The notes below the pieces were generated by a model. It was not told the origin of the DNA. It was given only the letters and a program-made list of their open reading frames with translations, and ran no database searches. A program made the translations under genes and the position numbers. Positions 1-12,094 of a DNA stretch of 64,000 bases are shown piece after piece; position 1 is the stretch's first letter; each line of letters starts with the position of its first letter. The stretch comes from Halieaceae bacterium. Lineage in GTDB: Bacteria; Pseudomonadota; Gammaproteobacteria; Pseudomonadales; Halieaceae. The stretch spans positions 1-64,000 of the forward strand of contig CACMGJ010000005.1 in NCBI GenBank assembly GCA_902613175.1, written 5' to 3'.

Positions 1-255
1 GCTGAGCCGAGCAAGAGCAGCCGAACCCTCGCCCTTGTCCTCTCCGAAGAGCGCGTTTAACTCATGCGCTCTCAGCGGTCCGCTGGAGGCATTTTTGTTG
101 CCCATCAGGTGCGAAGCTACCGAAATGGCGTCGGAGCTGATTTCTGCATCGCACCAGTGAAAGGCGACAAGCTCAACGCCGAAACGTTTCCTGACGAGAT
201 CACAAAACAACGTGGCGAGATCTTCGTATGAGCCTCGCTCTGCGATAGAAGCGAT
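1..255 (-). pseudogene. DUF484 family protein, internal fragment in inverted orientation
   Basis: The minus strand is open without a stop from about base 276 to the left edge. It reads like the middle of a DUF484 (GAF-like) protein: 'SYEDLATLFCDLVRKRFGVE', then 'GPLRAHELNALFGEDKGEGS', which fits the family's C-terminal half. DUF484 normally lies directly upstream of xerC in the same direction. Here it points the other way and its N-terminus is missing where it meets xerC. It lacks a start and runs off the window. The boundary with xerC is uncertain by about 20 bases. The family call is from memory of motifs, without a search. Confidence 0.55.
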
Positions 256-687
256 AAGATCATTACGGTTATTGGTAAGGGCCAGAAAACCCGCGTTGTT
301 CCCGTAGGTGGCCCTGCGTTGGCTGCCTTGGCAGAGTGGATGAAATATCGACCAATGGGGGACGAAGCGCTTGGCTACGACTCGCCGCTTTTCGTTACTC
401 AACGCGGAAGGCGAATCAGTCCAAGAGCTGTACAAGATAGAATTCGTCAGCTAGCAATTAAACACGGCATGACCCAACGCGTGCACCCGCACGTGTTGCG
501 TCACGCTTTTGCGAGCCATCTACTGGAATCCAGTGGCGACTTGCGCGCGGTACAAGAGCTCCTGGGACACGCCAATATTGCAACGACCCAGATTTATACC
601 CATCTCGATTTTCAGCACCTTGCCAAAGTCTATGATCAGGCGCACCCGCGGGCACAAAAGCGCGGTAAGCGAAATACGGACTCATGA
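256..687 (+). CDS. xerC: Tyrosine recombinase XerC, C-terminal fragment
   Basis: XerC resolves chromosome dimers at dif together with XerD. Only the catalytic C-terminal part is present. The frame is open from 232, with recognisable homology from about 256 ('[14 protein letters not shown]'). The active-site signatures are intact: '[14 protein letters not shown]' (HxxR), '[17 protein letters not shown]' (H and the nucleophilic Tyr). About 150 N-terminal residues, including the SAM-like core-binding domain and the first catalytic Arg, are absent because an inverted DUF484 fragment precedes it. The ORF-track start (TTG 319) is therefore artificial. The stop overlaps the next start (ATGA), the usual xerC–HAD coupling. 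Confidence 0.8.
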   Translation, partial: KIITVIGKGQKTRVVPVGGPALAALAEWMKYRPMGDEALGYDSPLFVTQRGRRISPRAVQDRIRQLAIKHGMTQRVHPHVLRHAFASHLLESSGDLRAVQELLGHANIATTQIYTHLDFQHLAKVYDQAHPRAQKRGKRNTDS

Positions 688-1379
688 TCACAACCCTCTC
701 ATTCGATCTTGACGATACACTCTGGGATCCAAGACCTGCCCTCATCGCGGCTGACAAAGCGCAATGGTTGGCACTCGCCCACCGCTACCCCGATCTCACC
801 GAGCGCTTTACCCGGGACCAAATCTTCGTTTGTAGAAAGCAGATTCTTACCGATGCGCCGTCCATCGTGGGTAATGTAACAGCGCTGCGAATTGAAGTGA
901 TGTATAGGCTCTTACTGTCTCTCGATATCGTGCCAGCAGAGGCCGATGAATCCGCAAGAATGGCGTTCGAGGCCTTTATGGCAAAAAGAAATGACGTAAT
1001 TCTGTTTCAAGAGACAATTCCAATGCTCGAAAGCGTCTCGGAGTCCTACACTGTCGTAGCCATTACCAATGGCAATGCGGATGTTTTCAAGACCGGGATC
1101 GGGCCCTATTTTGACCTTTCGATTCGGGCTGATGAAGCCGGAATAGCAAAACCGGATAGAGGCATTTTCGACCTGACCTGGGAAAAACTTGGCTGCCAAT
1201 CAAGCGACGTTATCCACATAGGCGACAGTATTGAAAATGACGTTCAGGGTGCGATCAATGCTGGAGTGACACCTATTTGGTACAACCCTGATAAGGAACA
1301 AAACACGCTAAGAGTTGATGAAGTAGGAGCCCTATCAGAGCTCCCTTCAATGATTCAGCAGCTTAGCGACAGGCACTAA
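684..1379 (+). CDS. HAD-superfamily hydrolase (YigB-like phosphatase)
   Basis: A 231-residue haloacid-dehalogenase-like phosphatase of subfamily IA. Motif I is 'FDLDDTLWD' (nucleophile D8, acid D10), motif II 'ITNGN' at about 127–131, motif III Lys at about 156 ('KPDRGIF') and motif IV '[10 protein letters not shown]' at about 178–187. A helical cap domain sits between motifs I and II. The gene overlaps xerC by 4 bases (ATGA), so the two are translationally coupled, as in many gammaproteobacteria. E. coli YigB, in the same position, dephosphorylates the riboflavin intermediate 5-amino-6-ribitylamino-uracil phosphate. That role is plausible here but inferred from position and family only. Confidence 0.85.
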   Translation: MITTLSFDLDDTLWDPRPALIAADKAQWLALAHRYPDLTERFTRDQIFVCRKQILTDAPSIVGNVTALRIEVMYRLLLSLDIVPAEADESARMAFEAFMAKRNDVILFQETIPMLESVSESYTVVAITNGNADVFKTGIGPYFDLSIRADEAGIAKPDRGIFDLTWEKLGCQSSDVIHIGDSIENDVQGAINAGVTPIWYNPDKEQNTLRVDEVGALSELPSMIQQLSDRH

Positions 1380-1397
1380 GCTTTACGAAGCAATTGC

Positions 1398-4146
<2,749 letters not shown>

Positions 4147-4335
4147 AAATACCACCTCCAAAAGAGACTTATTGTTTTCTTGGAAGAGACTGAAACCAGT
4201 CCTCCCATGACAACTAATCTAGTCCTCTTGTCGGTAGCGTTCCAATCGGAATATCTGTCGAACTTGATCGAAATTTCTAATCAGTGATTTGGGAGGCTGG
4301 ATACGCTGTCAAAGCATGCAGCCCATAGCTGATAA

Positions 4336-4835
4336 TTAGGCTTTTGACGTTCTCTCAAGAGATCGCATCAACGTGGTGTTGAAGGGTGCCAGCGCAGCCT
4401 CGGTAAACCGGGCCATGTTTTCTTCACGGTTGCCGAGAATGTCTCTACTATGATGGAAGCGTTGACGGGCCCACTGACCCCAATAACGCTGGTGCCAGGC
4501 GCATGCCCGTAAGGGGTTCCCTTAGGCCCTGCAGCGCCGAGCTCCGCGATGCCCCAAGTGGCATCAAGTTTCAGTCTTGCAGAATGAGCGAATTCGGCCA
4601 CCATGGGTTCCGTGAGGGGTTTGAGTCCTTTCAGTTTGACCACATCAAGGTCAAGAAAGGCGTGTCGCGATTCGTGGGTGTAAATAACGCTACCGCCGCG
4701 AAAGTAGCTGGATGCGCCAGCGACGGATAGTAGGTTTGCCGCAATGAGACCGCCCGTGGACGACTCTGCGACCGAGACGGACTGTCCGTTGGCGACAAGT
4801 TTCGAGGCGATGGTAGCGCAAGCAGCTGAGAACAT
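4336..4835 (-). pseudogene. pncC: CinA C-terminal / nicotinamide-nucleotide amidase (PncC), frameshifted
   Basis: A CinA C-terminal domain protein that deamidates NMN in pyridine nucleotide recycling. The motif 'VAESSTGGLIAANL' is at about residues 20–33, then 'GGSVIYTHESRHAFL' and 'GAAGPKGTPYGHAPGT'. The ORF-track protein ends with an unrelated tail. In another frame the sequence continues exactly as the family does: 'GNREENMARFTEAAL', then about 20 more residues to a TAA at 4336. One base appears to be missing near 4432–4436, probably a GGG collapsed to GG in the codons for Ser-Gly. Correcting it gives about 166 residues, the usual length for stand-alone PncC. It may be a sequencing error or a real mutation. 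Confidence 0.85.
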
Positions 4836-4970
4836 AGGGGCGTCCCTTGCGATCTAAGAAAAACATCACGCTAATCGTAAAAGGCATTGTTTGCTACGTA
4901 GGCTGGTGCCGCGGGTCGCAAAGAGGTAAGCATCGCAGGCCAAACCCGCGCTGACACACGTTTTTTGCAG

Positions 4971-4997
4971 AAAAAAAAGGGGGAGCAAAGCTCCCCC
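4971..4997 (-). terminator. Rho-independent terminator after amtB
   Basis: On the minus strand a GGGGGAGC-TTT-GCTCCCCC hairpin is followed by eight T residues, 30 bases past the amtB stop. Confidence 0.9.
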
Positions 4998-5027
4998 AAC
5001 GTCTCACTCAAACATCTAGCGGGCGGT

Positions 5028-6254
5028 TTAAGCCTTAAATTCTGGGTACGCCTCGAGTCCACACTCGGCAATATCTGAACCCATCTCTTCCTCTTCATCG
5101 GAAACACGAACCGGCATAACGATGCCGATCAACTTGAAGGTGAGGAAGGACGTGACGAAGACCCACACAAAAATTGTTGCACCACCAATTAACTGACCCG
5201 AGATGCTTGCGTCTGAATTGGTGAAGGGAACAGCTAGCAGACCCAATAATCCTACAGTTCCGTGAACCGAAATCGCTCCTACAGGATCGTCTATATTCAG
5301 CTTGTCTAGCGTGACAATTGATCCAACTACCAAGGCACCACCCAAGCCCCCGATAATGGTAGCCACTAACGGTGATGGTGTATCAGGACCAGCCGTAATC
5401 GCAACCAGGCCAGCCAAACAGCCGTTAAGTGCCATAGTCAGATCTGCCTTACCAAACACACTTTTCGCAACCAAAAGAGCAACGATGCACCCGCCTGACG
5501 CGGCAGCATTAGTATTTAAAAATACGACTGCAACCGCATTTGCGTCGCTGACTGTGGCGGTAGCCAATACCGATCCGCCATTAAAGCCAAACCACCCCAT
5601 CCATAGAATGAACGTACCTAAGGTCGCTAAGGGCATGTTCGCGCCAGGCATGGCATTTATGGAACCGTCTGCTCCATACTTACCCTTTCTCGCCCCGATC
5701 GTTAATACCCCTGCCAGGCCAGCTGCTGCACCAGCCATGTGTACGATTCCTGAGCCAGCAAAGTCTACAAAACCAAGATCACCAAGGGTGTAGAGTCCGA
5801 ACACTGGATTGCCACCCCAGGTCCACGATCCTTCCATAGGATATATAAACGATGTCATTACGACCGCGAAAATTAGGAATGCAAATAACTTCATTCTTTC
5901 GGCCACAGCGCCGGACACGATCGACATTGCAGTTGCAACGAATACAACTTGGAAATAAAAGTCGGCTGACGGAGCGTAGCCCGCCGGCTCGTCCGCTCCG
6001 GTGACGCCATCTCCCGCGAGACCATCTAGGAGTACACCACCGCCATACATAATGTCGTAGCCAACCACCATGTACATGGTGCACGCGATAGCGAATAACA
6101 CTACGTTTTTAGTCAGAATCTCGGTCGTGTTCTTGCTTCGAACAAGGCCGGCTTCCAGCATGGCGAATCCTGCCGCCATCCACATAACTAACGCGCCGCA
6201 CACCAAAAAGTAAAAGGTGTTTAACGCATAACTTAACTCTGCTGTTGCTTCCAT
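5028..6254 (-). CDS. amtB: Ammonium transporter Amt
   Basis: A 408-residue inner-membrane ammonium channel with about eleven hydrophobic segments. The pore twin histidines are in 'GSGIVHMAGAAAG' (H172) and 'AISVHGTVGLLG' (H331), with the recruitment-site region 'GSWTWGGNP' (142–150). The N-terminus starts directly with a periplasmic segment and a TM helix, as in GlnK-coupled Amt proteins without a signal peptide. The gene lies 22 bases behind glnK with its own AAGGAC site, the conserved glnK–amtB operon in which GlnK binds and closes the channel when ammonium is plentiful. A strong terminator ends the unit. Confidence 0.95.
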   Translation of the reverse strand: MEATAELSYALNTFYFLVCGALVMWMAAGFAMLEAGLVRSKNTTEILTKNVVLFAIACTMYMVVGYDIMYGGGVLLDGLAGDGVTGADEPAGYAPSADFYFQVVFVATAMSIVSGAVAERMKLFAFLIFAVVMTSFIYPMEGSWTWGGNPVFGLYTLGDLGFVDFAGSGIVHMAGAAAGLAGVLTIGARKGKYGADGSINAMPGANMPLATLGTFILWMGWFGFNGGSVLATATVSDANAVAVVFLNTNAAASGGCIVALLVAKSVFGKADLTMALNGCLAGLVAITAGPDTPSPLVATIIGGLGGALVVGSIVTLDKLNIDDPVGAISVHGTVGLLGLLAVPFTNSDASISGQLIGGATIFVWVFVTSFLTFKLIGIVMPVRVSDEEEEMGSDIAECGLEAYPEFKA

Positions 6255-6276
6255 AGTTCTTGTCCTTTTTTAAAAT

Positions 6277-6654
<378 letters not shown>

Positions 6655-7371
6655 TTAGAGGCTTTTACCAATCGATAGAATCAAAGCAGCATCAGCCCAG
6701 TCATAACCGTAGGCGTCTTCCTTATCCAAATCGGTATCCTCATACGTAATAGCAAAATCAAGGCCGCCGGCTGAGGTAGACAACGCCACTGACCAGTTCA
6801 TGTGTTCAGTTGCACCATCCAAGTAGCCAGCTTCATCGTAATCGCCAGAACCTACGAGTAAATCTAAAGCCACGCTTTCGGAGAGCGCCATGCTGTAGGT
6901 GGCATAAGTGTATGTAAACTTGCCAGTTTCGCCCCAGTACTCATCGGAGTAGTTCATACCAATGCCGAAATCACCAAAACTCAAAGACCCGTAAATCTCA
7001 CCGTAATCGCCCAGCAAACCTTCGTCCTGAGGGTAGTCGTAGTAGATATAACCAATGTCGAATGAAACACTGTCGCTGATGTCGGAGGCGAAGCCTGCGT
7101 AGTAGTCGAGTTCGATACCGCCATTTAGGCCACCACACGTATCGATCGCGCAATCAAAATCGACCGCCGCGCCCCATGTACCGATGTATGCCCCGTTGTC
7201 AAAAGCGATATCGAAACCGCCCTGCACTGACGGCGCGCTATCTGACTGCGAGATGCCGCGGAACTTATAATCCGTTGTTAAAGCGATGTTACCACTAACT
7301 TCTGCTCCGAACGCCTGAGTGATAGGGAAGGAACTTAGGGCTGCCGCGAAGGCCACTTTCTTTAAAGACAT
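6655..7371 (-). CDS. TorF-family putative outer-membrane porin
   Basis: A 238-residue exported beta-barrel-like protein. The start chosen is the ATG at 7371, which has AGGAGAG seven bases upstream and gives a clean signal peptide 'MSLKKVAFAAALSSFPITQA', then FGA. The mature part begins 'EVSGNIALTTDYKFRGISQS', the hallmark of the TorF / TIGR02001 family, and is rich in Tyr, Gly, Asp and alternating hydrophobic strands, ending with an aromatic-poor strand. It heads a probable operon with glnK and amtB. Outer-membrane entry of ammonium or another small nitrogen source is a reasonable inference; the family has no proven substrate known to me. Confidence 0.82.
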   Translation of the reverse strand: MSLKKVAFAAALSSFPITQAFGAEVSGNIALTTDYKFRGISQSDSAPSVQGGFDIAFDNGAYIGTWGAAVDFDCAIDTCGGLNGGIELDYYAGFASDISDSVSFDIGYIYYDYPQDEGLLGDYGEIYGSLSFGDFGIGMNYSDEYWGETGKFTYTYATYSMALSESVALDLLVGSGDYDEAGYLDGATEHMNWSVALSTSAGGLDFAITYEDTDLDKEDAYGYDWADAALILSIGKSL

Positions 7372-7636
7372 TATGCTCTCCTTTAATAAAGACAAATCCA
7401 GAAGACAACACCCCGTGCTGCTCCTTTGGACATATTTCTTCTTGCGAGTGGCGCGCCAATAAATTTAAACCTAACAAAAACAATAAGTTATCGTTTTTTA
7501 AGACCGTCTAAAATGGTGGATAGCAGTTGGATTGCACCACGATAGTGCGAGTCGAAATCACTGATGCGCAAAAATGATGCGACACCGAGACCTCAAATTT
7601 AGTTAACCTGTACCCTTTTTAAGCGAGTCACATGGC

Positions 7637-7915
7637 ATGAGTGATCGGAAACCTAAGCCTGACCCAATTGGATCGGTATCATCAACGCTCGGCGATATGT
7701 TAGCGGACGGTAAATCCATAGCTGACGAGGTAACAGATAACGCAAAGGCGGTTGCGCGAGTAGCCCTGGGCAATCTCGGTGTTGTAAGTCGTGATGAATT
7801 TGACGGTCAAGTCGCAATGTTGAGGAGGACGAGAGAGCGCGTGGAGCAGTTAGAGTCTGAGATTTCGACACTGCTTATAAAAATCGATGAACTCCAAAAC
7901 CAATCGAACGATTGA
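7637..7915 (+). CDS. ubiK: Ubiquinone biosynthesis accessory factor UbiK (BMFP domain)
   Basis: A 92-residue YqiC/BMFP-family protein. The N-terminal half is a small amphipathic region. The C-terminal half, from 'VSRDEFDGQVAMLRRTRERV', is the family's trimeric coiled coil. In E. coli and Salmonella UbiK binds lipid and UbiJ and helps assemble the soluble ubiquinone-synthesis complex. The gene is divergent from the porin gene and monocistronic by appearance. Sequence and length (80–100 residues) fit well. Confidence 0.82.
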   Translation: MSDRKPKPDPIGSVSSTLGDMLADGKSIADEVTDNAKAVARVALGNLGVVSRDEFDGQVAMLRRTRERVEQLESEISTLLIKIDELQNQSND

Positions 7916-8223
7916 AATAATCGCGACTGGCTCTTTAAGCTGCTGACTCCTTTTTTGACAATGCCTGATCGTGCAAAAAAGCTTGACCTTTACCAATTTA
8001 GCGTGGATTCTAACGTGGCCCAAAGGGCAAAACACGTTCATCTGGCACGAGTAAAAGTAGGTCAGACGGAAGTAGGCAGATAAAAATACATCTCTTCAAA
8101 AAGAGAGGTTCGCATCAAGCGTTCGCTTGTTGCACTAAACAATCTACCGAAGGAACGCATTGAAAGAAGGTGTGTTGTCGTAAGGCAGCGCGTGTTTAAT
8201 CAATCGTAATGTTGGAGGTTGAC
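7916..8223. other. Intergenic region before the DUF4278 gene
   Basis: About 300 bases without a supportable gene. The minus-strand 63-residue ORF (7850–8041) has no ribosome site or recognisable motif and overlaps ubiK. The stretch just before 8224 carries a good Shine-Dalgarno (GGAGG). I see no hairpin with a T-run here, so ubiK has no obvious terminator. Confidence 0.4.
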
Positions 8224-8394
8224 ATGACTTCATGCACTTATCGTGGCGCAGAGTATCACCCATCTCAGAAGGCAGGCACCCAAATTTTGGGCGCGGGCGT
8301 GTACCGAGGTGTGAATTGGAAGCGCCGCTCTATGAAGCCTGCTGCTAACCCAGAAAGAAATCTTATCTGGCGCGGCACAACTTATACAAAGTAA
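8224..8394 (+). CDS. Small DUF4278 protein
   Basis: A 56-residue protein with two or three copies of the DUF4278 signature: 'YRGAEY' near the N-terminus, 'YRGVNW' in the middle and 'WRGTTY' at the end, spaced as in the family. The start is placed at the ATG at 8224, where TTGGAGG lies eight bases upstream, rather than the earlier ORF-track ATG, which precedes that site. It is followed by a clear terminator, so it is a one-gene unit. DUF4278 is best known from cyanobacteria and has no established function that I know of. Expression signals on both sides support it as a real gene. Confidence 0.75.
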   Translation: MTSCTYRGAEYHPSQKAGTQILGAGVYRGVNWKRRSMKPAANPERNLIWRGTTYTK

Positions 8395-8424
8395 AGACCA
8401 TTTGGTCGTCTCGCTCAACAAAAC

Positions 8425-8450
8425 AAGGGGTCCATGAATGACCCCTTTCT
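8425..8450 (+). terminator. Rho-independent terminator after the DUF4278 gene
   Basis: AAGGGGTC-CATGAAT-GACCCCTT hairpin followed by a short T-rich stretch, 30 bases after the stop codon. Confidence 0.8.
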
Positions 8451-8616
8451 CTAGCTTCCTTACACAAATACGGAATGACTGCTAACGGTATAGCAACTAA
8501 TCCCATACTTCGAATTTTACAGCGGGCGACGCTGCGTTGAACGGAATTAAAGCTTAAAAAGTAGTACCTTGAATCCGCAAACGTCAGCCGGATAGTTCTC
8601 GAATTTGCCGGATGCA

Positions 8617-9012
8617 TCAGAAGCTGGTGACGTACTCCGCAAGATCTCGGATGTCGTCATCACTCAGCGCAGCGGCCTGTCCCCACATGAGTGCACTCTG
8701 AGCGCCGACCGTCTCGTTTGAACGGTAGGCCGTCAGTCGGCCCACAATATAATCAGCCTCGCGCCCTGCTAGTGCTGGGCCAATGCCGCCACCGCCATTT
8801 GGCCCATGACATGCAGCGCAGCCTGCGTATTTTGCTTCACCGGGAAGAGAGGCTACCGCCGCATCAGCGACAGATGCGCCGCCGCAACCCTGTCCTGCAA
8901 CGCAGACGTTTGAAAATGACTTAATTCGATGAGCAATTGCAGCACGTTGCTCGTCTGTCTGCGCAAAAGCTGAAGCAGAAAGAGCTAGTGTAGTGACAAA
9001 AAGGTATCGCAT
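8617..9012 (-). CDS. Small periplasmic cytochrome c
   Basis: A 131-residue class I cytochrome c. The start is taken at the ATG at 9012, because residues from there form a signal peptide ('MRYLFVTTLALSASAFA'); the 46 residues the ORF track adds upstream look non-coding. Haem binds at 'CAACHG' (C65, C68, H69), and a later Met in 'SALMWGQA' is a candidate distal ligand. An extra Cys pair (C37, C43, 'VCVAGQGCGG') precedes the haem domain and could form a disulfide. It is a soluble electron carrier of unknown partners. It stands alone and is divergent from the GST gene. Confidence 0.85.
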   Translation of the reverse strand: MRYLFVTTLALSASAFAQTDEQRAAIAHRIKSFSNVCVAGQGCGGASVADAAVASLPGEAKYAGCAACHGPNGGGGIGPALAGREADYIVGRLTAYRSNETVGAQSALMWGQAAALSDDDIRDLAEYVTSF

Positions 9013-9216
9013 GGCTCTGGGAACTCGTTTGGCAGTTTTTCTGGAGCGCGGAGTATACAGACTAAAGTGGCATTGAAAAAACTCTGTTGTCCAGATAATG
9101 CCTATAACAATGATCTTTAATACCCAGCTTCTGTTAGGTAGCCACTGCAAAAAAAACAGGCTTTATGATTAAGACAGTGCACCCTAGACAGCAGCCCAAC
9201 CCCAATAGGACTCCTT

Positions 9217-9840
9217 ATGAAACTTTACACCTTCGACCCTGCCCCCAACCCACAGCGCCTCAAGATATTCATCGATTACAAAGGTATTGAGTTAGACGCC
9301 ACGCAAGTTAACTTTCAAGAGGGCGAACAGCGGACCGATGCTTATAAGGCCGTTGTTCCCACGGGTACGGTTCCAGCACTCGTGCTTGATTCAGGGCGCG
9401 TACTAAGTTCCGTGTTTGCGATCACACAATATTTGGAAGCGTTACATCCGGATCGTCCGCTTTTAGGGACGTCCGACGAAGAACGAGCGCTTATCCTAGA
9501 TTGGAATCACCGTATCTTTACCGATGTGTTCAAGGCAATTGCCGACCTCTTCCGAAACACTAATCCGGCATTTGCAGGGCGCGCGCTCCCCGGAACACTG
9601 GACACCGAACAAATTCCAGCGCTCGCCGAGCGCGGAAGAAGTCAACTCGTGCACGCGCTGAACATCATGAATGATGAGCTTTCCTCCCGAGATTACGTGG
9701 CTGGTGACAGCTTCAGCATGGCGGACATCGACTTACTCGTATCAATGCATTTTGCTGGCTGGGCGGCAAAGGTTCAGCCCGATCAGTCACTTACCGCGCT
9801 ATCCGACTGGCGTCAGCGAGCGCAAGCGGCACTCGGCTGA
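9217..9840 (+). CDS. Glutathione S-transferase family protein
   Basis: A 207-residue GST-fold protein. The N-terminal thioredoxin-like domain 'MKLYTFDPAPNPQRLKIFID' leads to the cis-Pro loop 'VVPTGTVPALVLDSG' and 'LSSVFAITQYLE'. The C-terminal all-helical domain includes the conserved 'DSFSMADIDLLVS' N-capping box motif. The position usually occupied by a catalytic Ser or Cys after the first strand holds 'PAPNPQ', so the active residue is unclear. AGGA precedes the ATG. Family membership is secure, but substrate and role are unknown. Confidence 0.88.
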   Translation: MKLYTFDPAPNPQRLKIFIDYKGIELDATQVNFQEGEQRTDAYKAVVPTGTVPALVLDSGRVLSSVFAITQYLEALHPDRPLLGTSDEERALILDWNHRIFTDVFKAIADLFRNTNPAFAGRALPGTLDTEQIPALAERGRSQLVHALNIMNDELSSRDYVAGDSFSMADIDLLVSMHFAGWAAKVQPDQSLTALSDWRQRAQAALG

Positions 9841-9937
9841 GACAGCACTAATGCATAAAGCACTGACGTATACAGCCCTGATGTAAAAAGAGAAACGTGG
9901 AACCGTGTTACTAGGCCAACAGACATCGCGATCGGGT

Positions 9938-10963
9938 ATGCGGATCTCAATACTTTGGATCGGGCTCATCGCAAGCCTCGTGATTTCGAGTTGTGCTGAG
10001 CGCGAGGTCGGTGCCGCAAAGCTAGCAAATTACGTTGACCGTCTGAGCACCGCCGCCGACATTGATATCGGAATAGTCGAAGGGGACCAAAATACTTGGC
10101 AGCGAGTAGACCTCCCATCTGACCTCGATGTGGATCCCTTGACGGCTACCGGCTCATTATCGCTAATCGACTTCCTGTCCCTGAGTGGCTGTAAGTTGCA
10201 AGCCAACATTGCCAAACGCAATACGTCGATGGGACGGACGGCATCGGCATCACAACGCCTTATCTTCGATCTTGAGTTTTTGAGACTGGCACCTGCTTGC
10301 GTAACGCTCATGGAAGAGAAAGAGGAAAACAGCGTTGCCGAAACGCTGGGGGAAAATATTGAATTACGACGTACCAATCTGCCTATACGCATCTTCGCGG
10401 CAACCCTCGGGGGTCCGGAATGGCAAAAATTCTGGGACCAGCCCATGTTATTAGGGTCGTATCCCGAGTCGGCAAGTGGTGACTCGGCACAAGCGTTGTG
10501 GGAGCTATCCGAGCGGGTGCAGCGTTTTCTGGACCATAGCTGGTCTGCCGCCGACGAGGATCTCGAGCCGCTGCTATCCTCAATAAGGGCAAACTCAGGG
10601 GGACAGCTGCTGGCAGCCGCTGCACTTCAGTCAGGTTACCTTGAACACGCCAACGACGTACTGCGCAGCGCGGGTAAAGAAGGCATTTACTGTAAAAATG
10701 AGGCCATGACCGAAGCGGGGACGATCACAAAAACGGTGGTGGCCAAATACTTTGCTTCAGACGTGCAGCGATGGTCTGCACAGGTGTCGCAGCGGCATTA
10801 CGAGATTCAATCGGCTTTGATTGCGCTGGAGTCTCACCTGACATCGACGTTACCGCCCCGTTATTTAGACTGGGTTACCGAGCGCGATGCACTGCTTCAT
10901 CGGCTTTACGCTGCAACGAGAGAGCACGTTGCCGTCATAAAGAAGACGGTTAATGCCTGCTAG
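9938..10963 (+). CDS. DUF3080 family lipoprotein
   Basis: A 341-residue predicted lipoprotein. From the ATG at 9938 the N-terminus 'MRISILWIGLIASLVISSC' is a lipoprotein signal peptide with Cys19 as the acylated residue. The ORF-track GTG at 9905 would add 11 residues and remains possible, since neither start has a strong ribosome site. The family signature is the run 'LIDFLSLSGCKLQANIAKRN', then 'SQRLIFDLEFLRLAPAC', typical of DUF3080. Four Cys in the mature part could form disulfides. No enzymatic motif is visible. It probably sits at the inner leaflet of the outer membrane, with unknown function. Confidence 0.72.
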   Translation: MRISILWIGLIASLVISSCAEREVGAAKLANYVDRLSTAADIDIGIVEGDQNTWQRVDLPSDLDVDPLTATGSLSLIDFLSLSGCKLQANIAKRNTSMGRTASASQRLIFDLEFLRLAPACVTLMEEKEENSVAETLGENIELRRTNLPIRIFAATLGGPEWQKFWDQPMLLGSYPESASGDSAQALWELSERVQRFLDHSWSAADEDLEPLLSSIRANSGGQLLAAAALQSGYLEHANDVLRSAGKEGIYCKNEAMTEAGTITKTVVAKYFASDVQRWSAQVSQRHYEIQSALIALESHLTSTLPPRYLDWVTERDALLHRLYAATREHVAVIKKTVNAC

Positions 10964-11082
10964 GTACCCAGTTAGAGGGGTCATGTCCCACCTTGTGCTC
11001 TGATATATTCGACCTAGGGCATTGAGCGCCCATTGCGGAGCCAATCGACTACCAGACAATACACACGGATTAGAGATACGAC

Positions 11083-12084
11083 ATGATTCAGGTCATTTCA
11101 GCAACACTGCAACCCAGCCTATGTGCGACGGGAGAGTCGGACTCGCGGCAACTGCGTGTCGGCCTCTATCAGATGAAGTGGTATGACGATGCGAGCGAGC
11201 ACCTCCGACAGCTTCATGCGGGAGTCACCGCCTGTGCACATGCGGGCGCACAGATTGTTTTTTTGCCCGAGCTCACGCTCGGTCGCTACCCAGCGGATAA
11301 ACGACCAAAGTCCCAGGACGATCGCCAACCAGAAAATATTATGACGGGACCGACCGTTGCGTTTGCGAAAGACGCTGCGCGCAAGAACGACGTCTTCGTT
11401 CAGGTCTCCCTCTACGAGCAAGTTGAGCGAGATGATGGCCTGGGTTTCAACACGGCGGTGCTGGTAGCACCTAACGGTGAGATCGCCGCGCAAACGCGCA
11501 AGCTGCATATCCCCGTTACCGAGGGCTATTTCGAGGACTGTTATTTCGCTCAAGGCCCCAGTGAAAACCCCTACCCCATCCATCGGATTGCAGTGGACTC
11601 GGCAGACATCAATGTGGGTTTACCAACTTGTTGGGACGAATGGTTCCCGGAGGTTGCGCGTAACTATGGCCTTCGAGGTGCAGATCTACTCTGCTACCCG
11701 ACTGCCATTGGATCAGAGCCTGATCACCCTGACTTTCATACACGCCCGCTGTGGCAGTCGGTGATCATTGGGCACGCGATTGCCAACGGGCTCTTTATCG
11801 CCGTGCCGAACCGAACGGGTATGGAAGGCCTGATCCGATTCTATGGCGGCAGCTTCATTGCCGATCCGTTCGGACGAATCTTGGTGGAAGCCCCCGAAAA
11901 CGAGGAAGTCGCACTGGTAGCTGAAATTGATCTAAGTCACCGGCAAGACTGGCTGCAACTCTTTCCGTTCTTTGCAACACGACGGCCCGACACCTACGCC
12001 ACGCTCACAGAGCCAATGACCAACCCTCGACAGTCCGACGGGCGGGGGTCGATGGGGCCTATCCCAGGCATTTCAGTCGAGTGA
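11083..12084 (+). CDS. aguB: N-carbamoylputrescine amidase
   Basis: A nitrilase-superfamily hydrolase of 333 residues with the catalytic triad E63 ('FLPELTLGRY'), K140 ('TRKLHIPVTEGYFE') and C183 ('LPTCWDEWFPE'). The substrate loop wording 'GYFEDCYFAQG' matches carbamoylputrescine amidases. The enzyme releases putrescine, CO2 and ammonia from N-carbamoylputrescine. It lies ten bases upstream of aguA, the preceding step, so the pair completes the agmatine route to putrescine. About 22 residues at the N-terminus extend beyond the usual fold start. Confidence 0.92.
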   Translation: MIQVISATLQPSLCATGESDSRQLRVGLYQMKWYDDASEHLRQLHAGVTACAHAGAQIVFLPELTLGRYPADKRPKSQDDRQPENIMTGPTVAFAKDAARKNDVFVQVSLYEQVERDDGLGFNTAVLVAPNGEIAAQTRKLHIPVTEGYFEDCYFAQGPSENPYPIHRIAVDSADINVGLPTCWDEWFPEVARNYGLRGADLLCYPTAIGSEPDHPDFHTRPLWQSVIIGHAIANGLFIAVPNRTGMEGLIRFYGGSFIADPFGRILVEAPENEEVALVAEIDLSHRQDWLQLFPFFATRRPDTYATLTEPMTNPRQSDGRGSMGPIPGISVE

Positions 12085-12094
12085 GTCATTGACC

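Noticed and set aside
458-757. Minus-strand ORF over xerC and the HAD gene
   Set aside because: Antisense shadow; both plus-strand frames have clear family motifs.
7372-7636. Sigma-54 promoter upstream of the porin–glnK–amtB unit
   Set aside because: A GTGCA-like element occurs but the required GG and GC spacing is missing.
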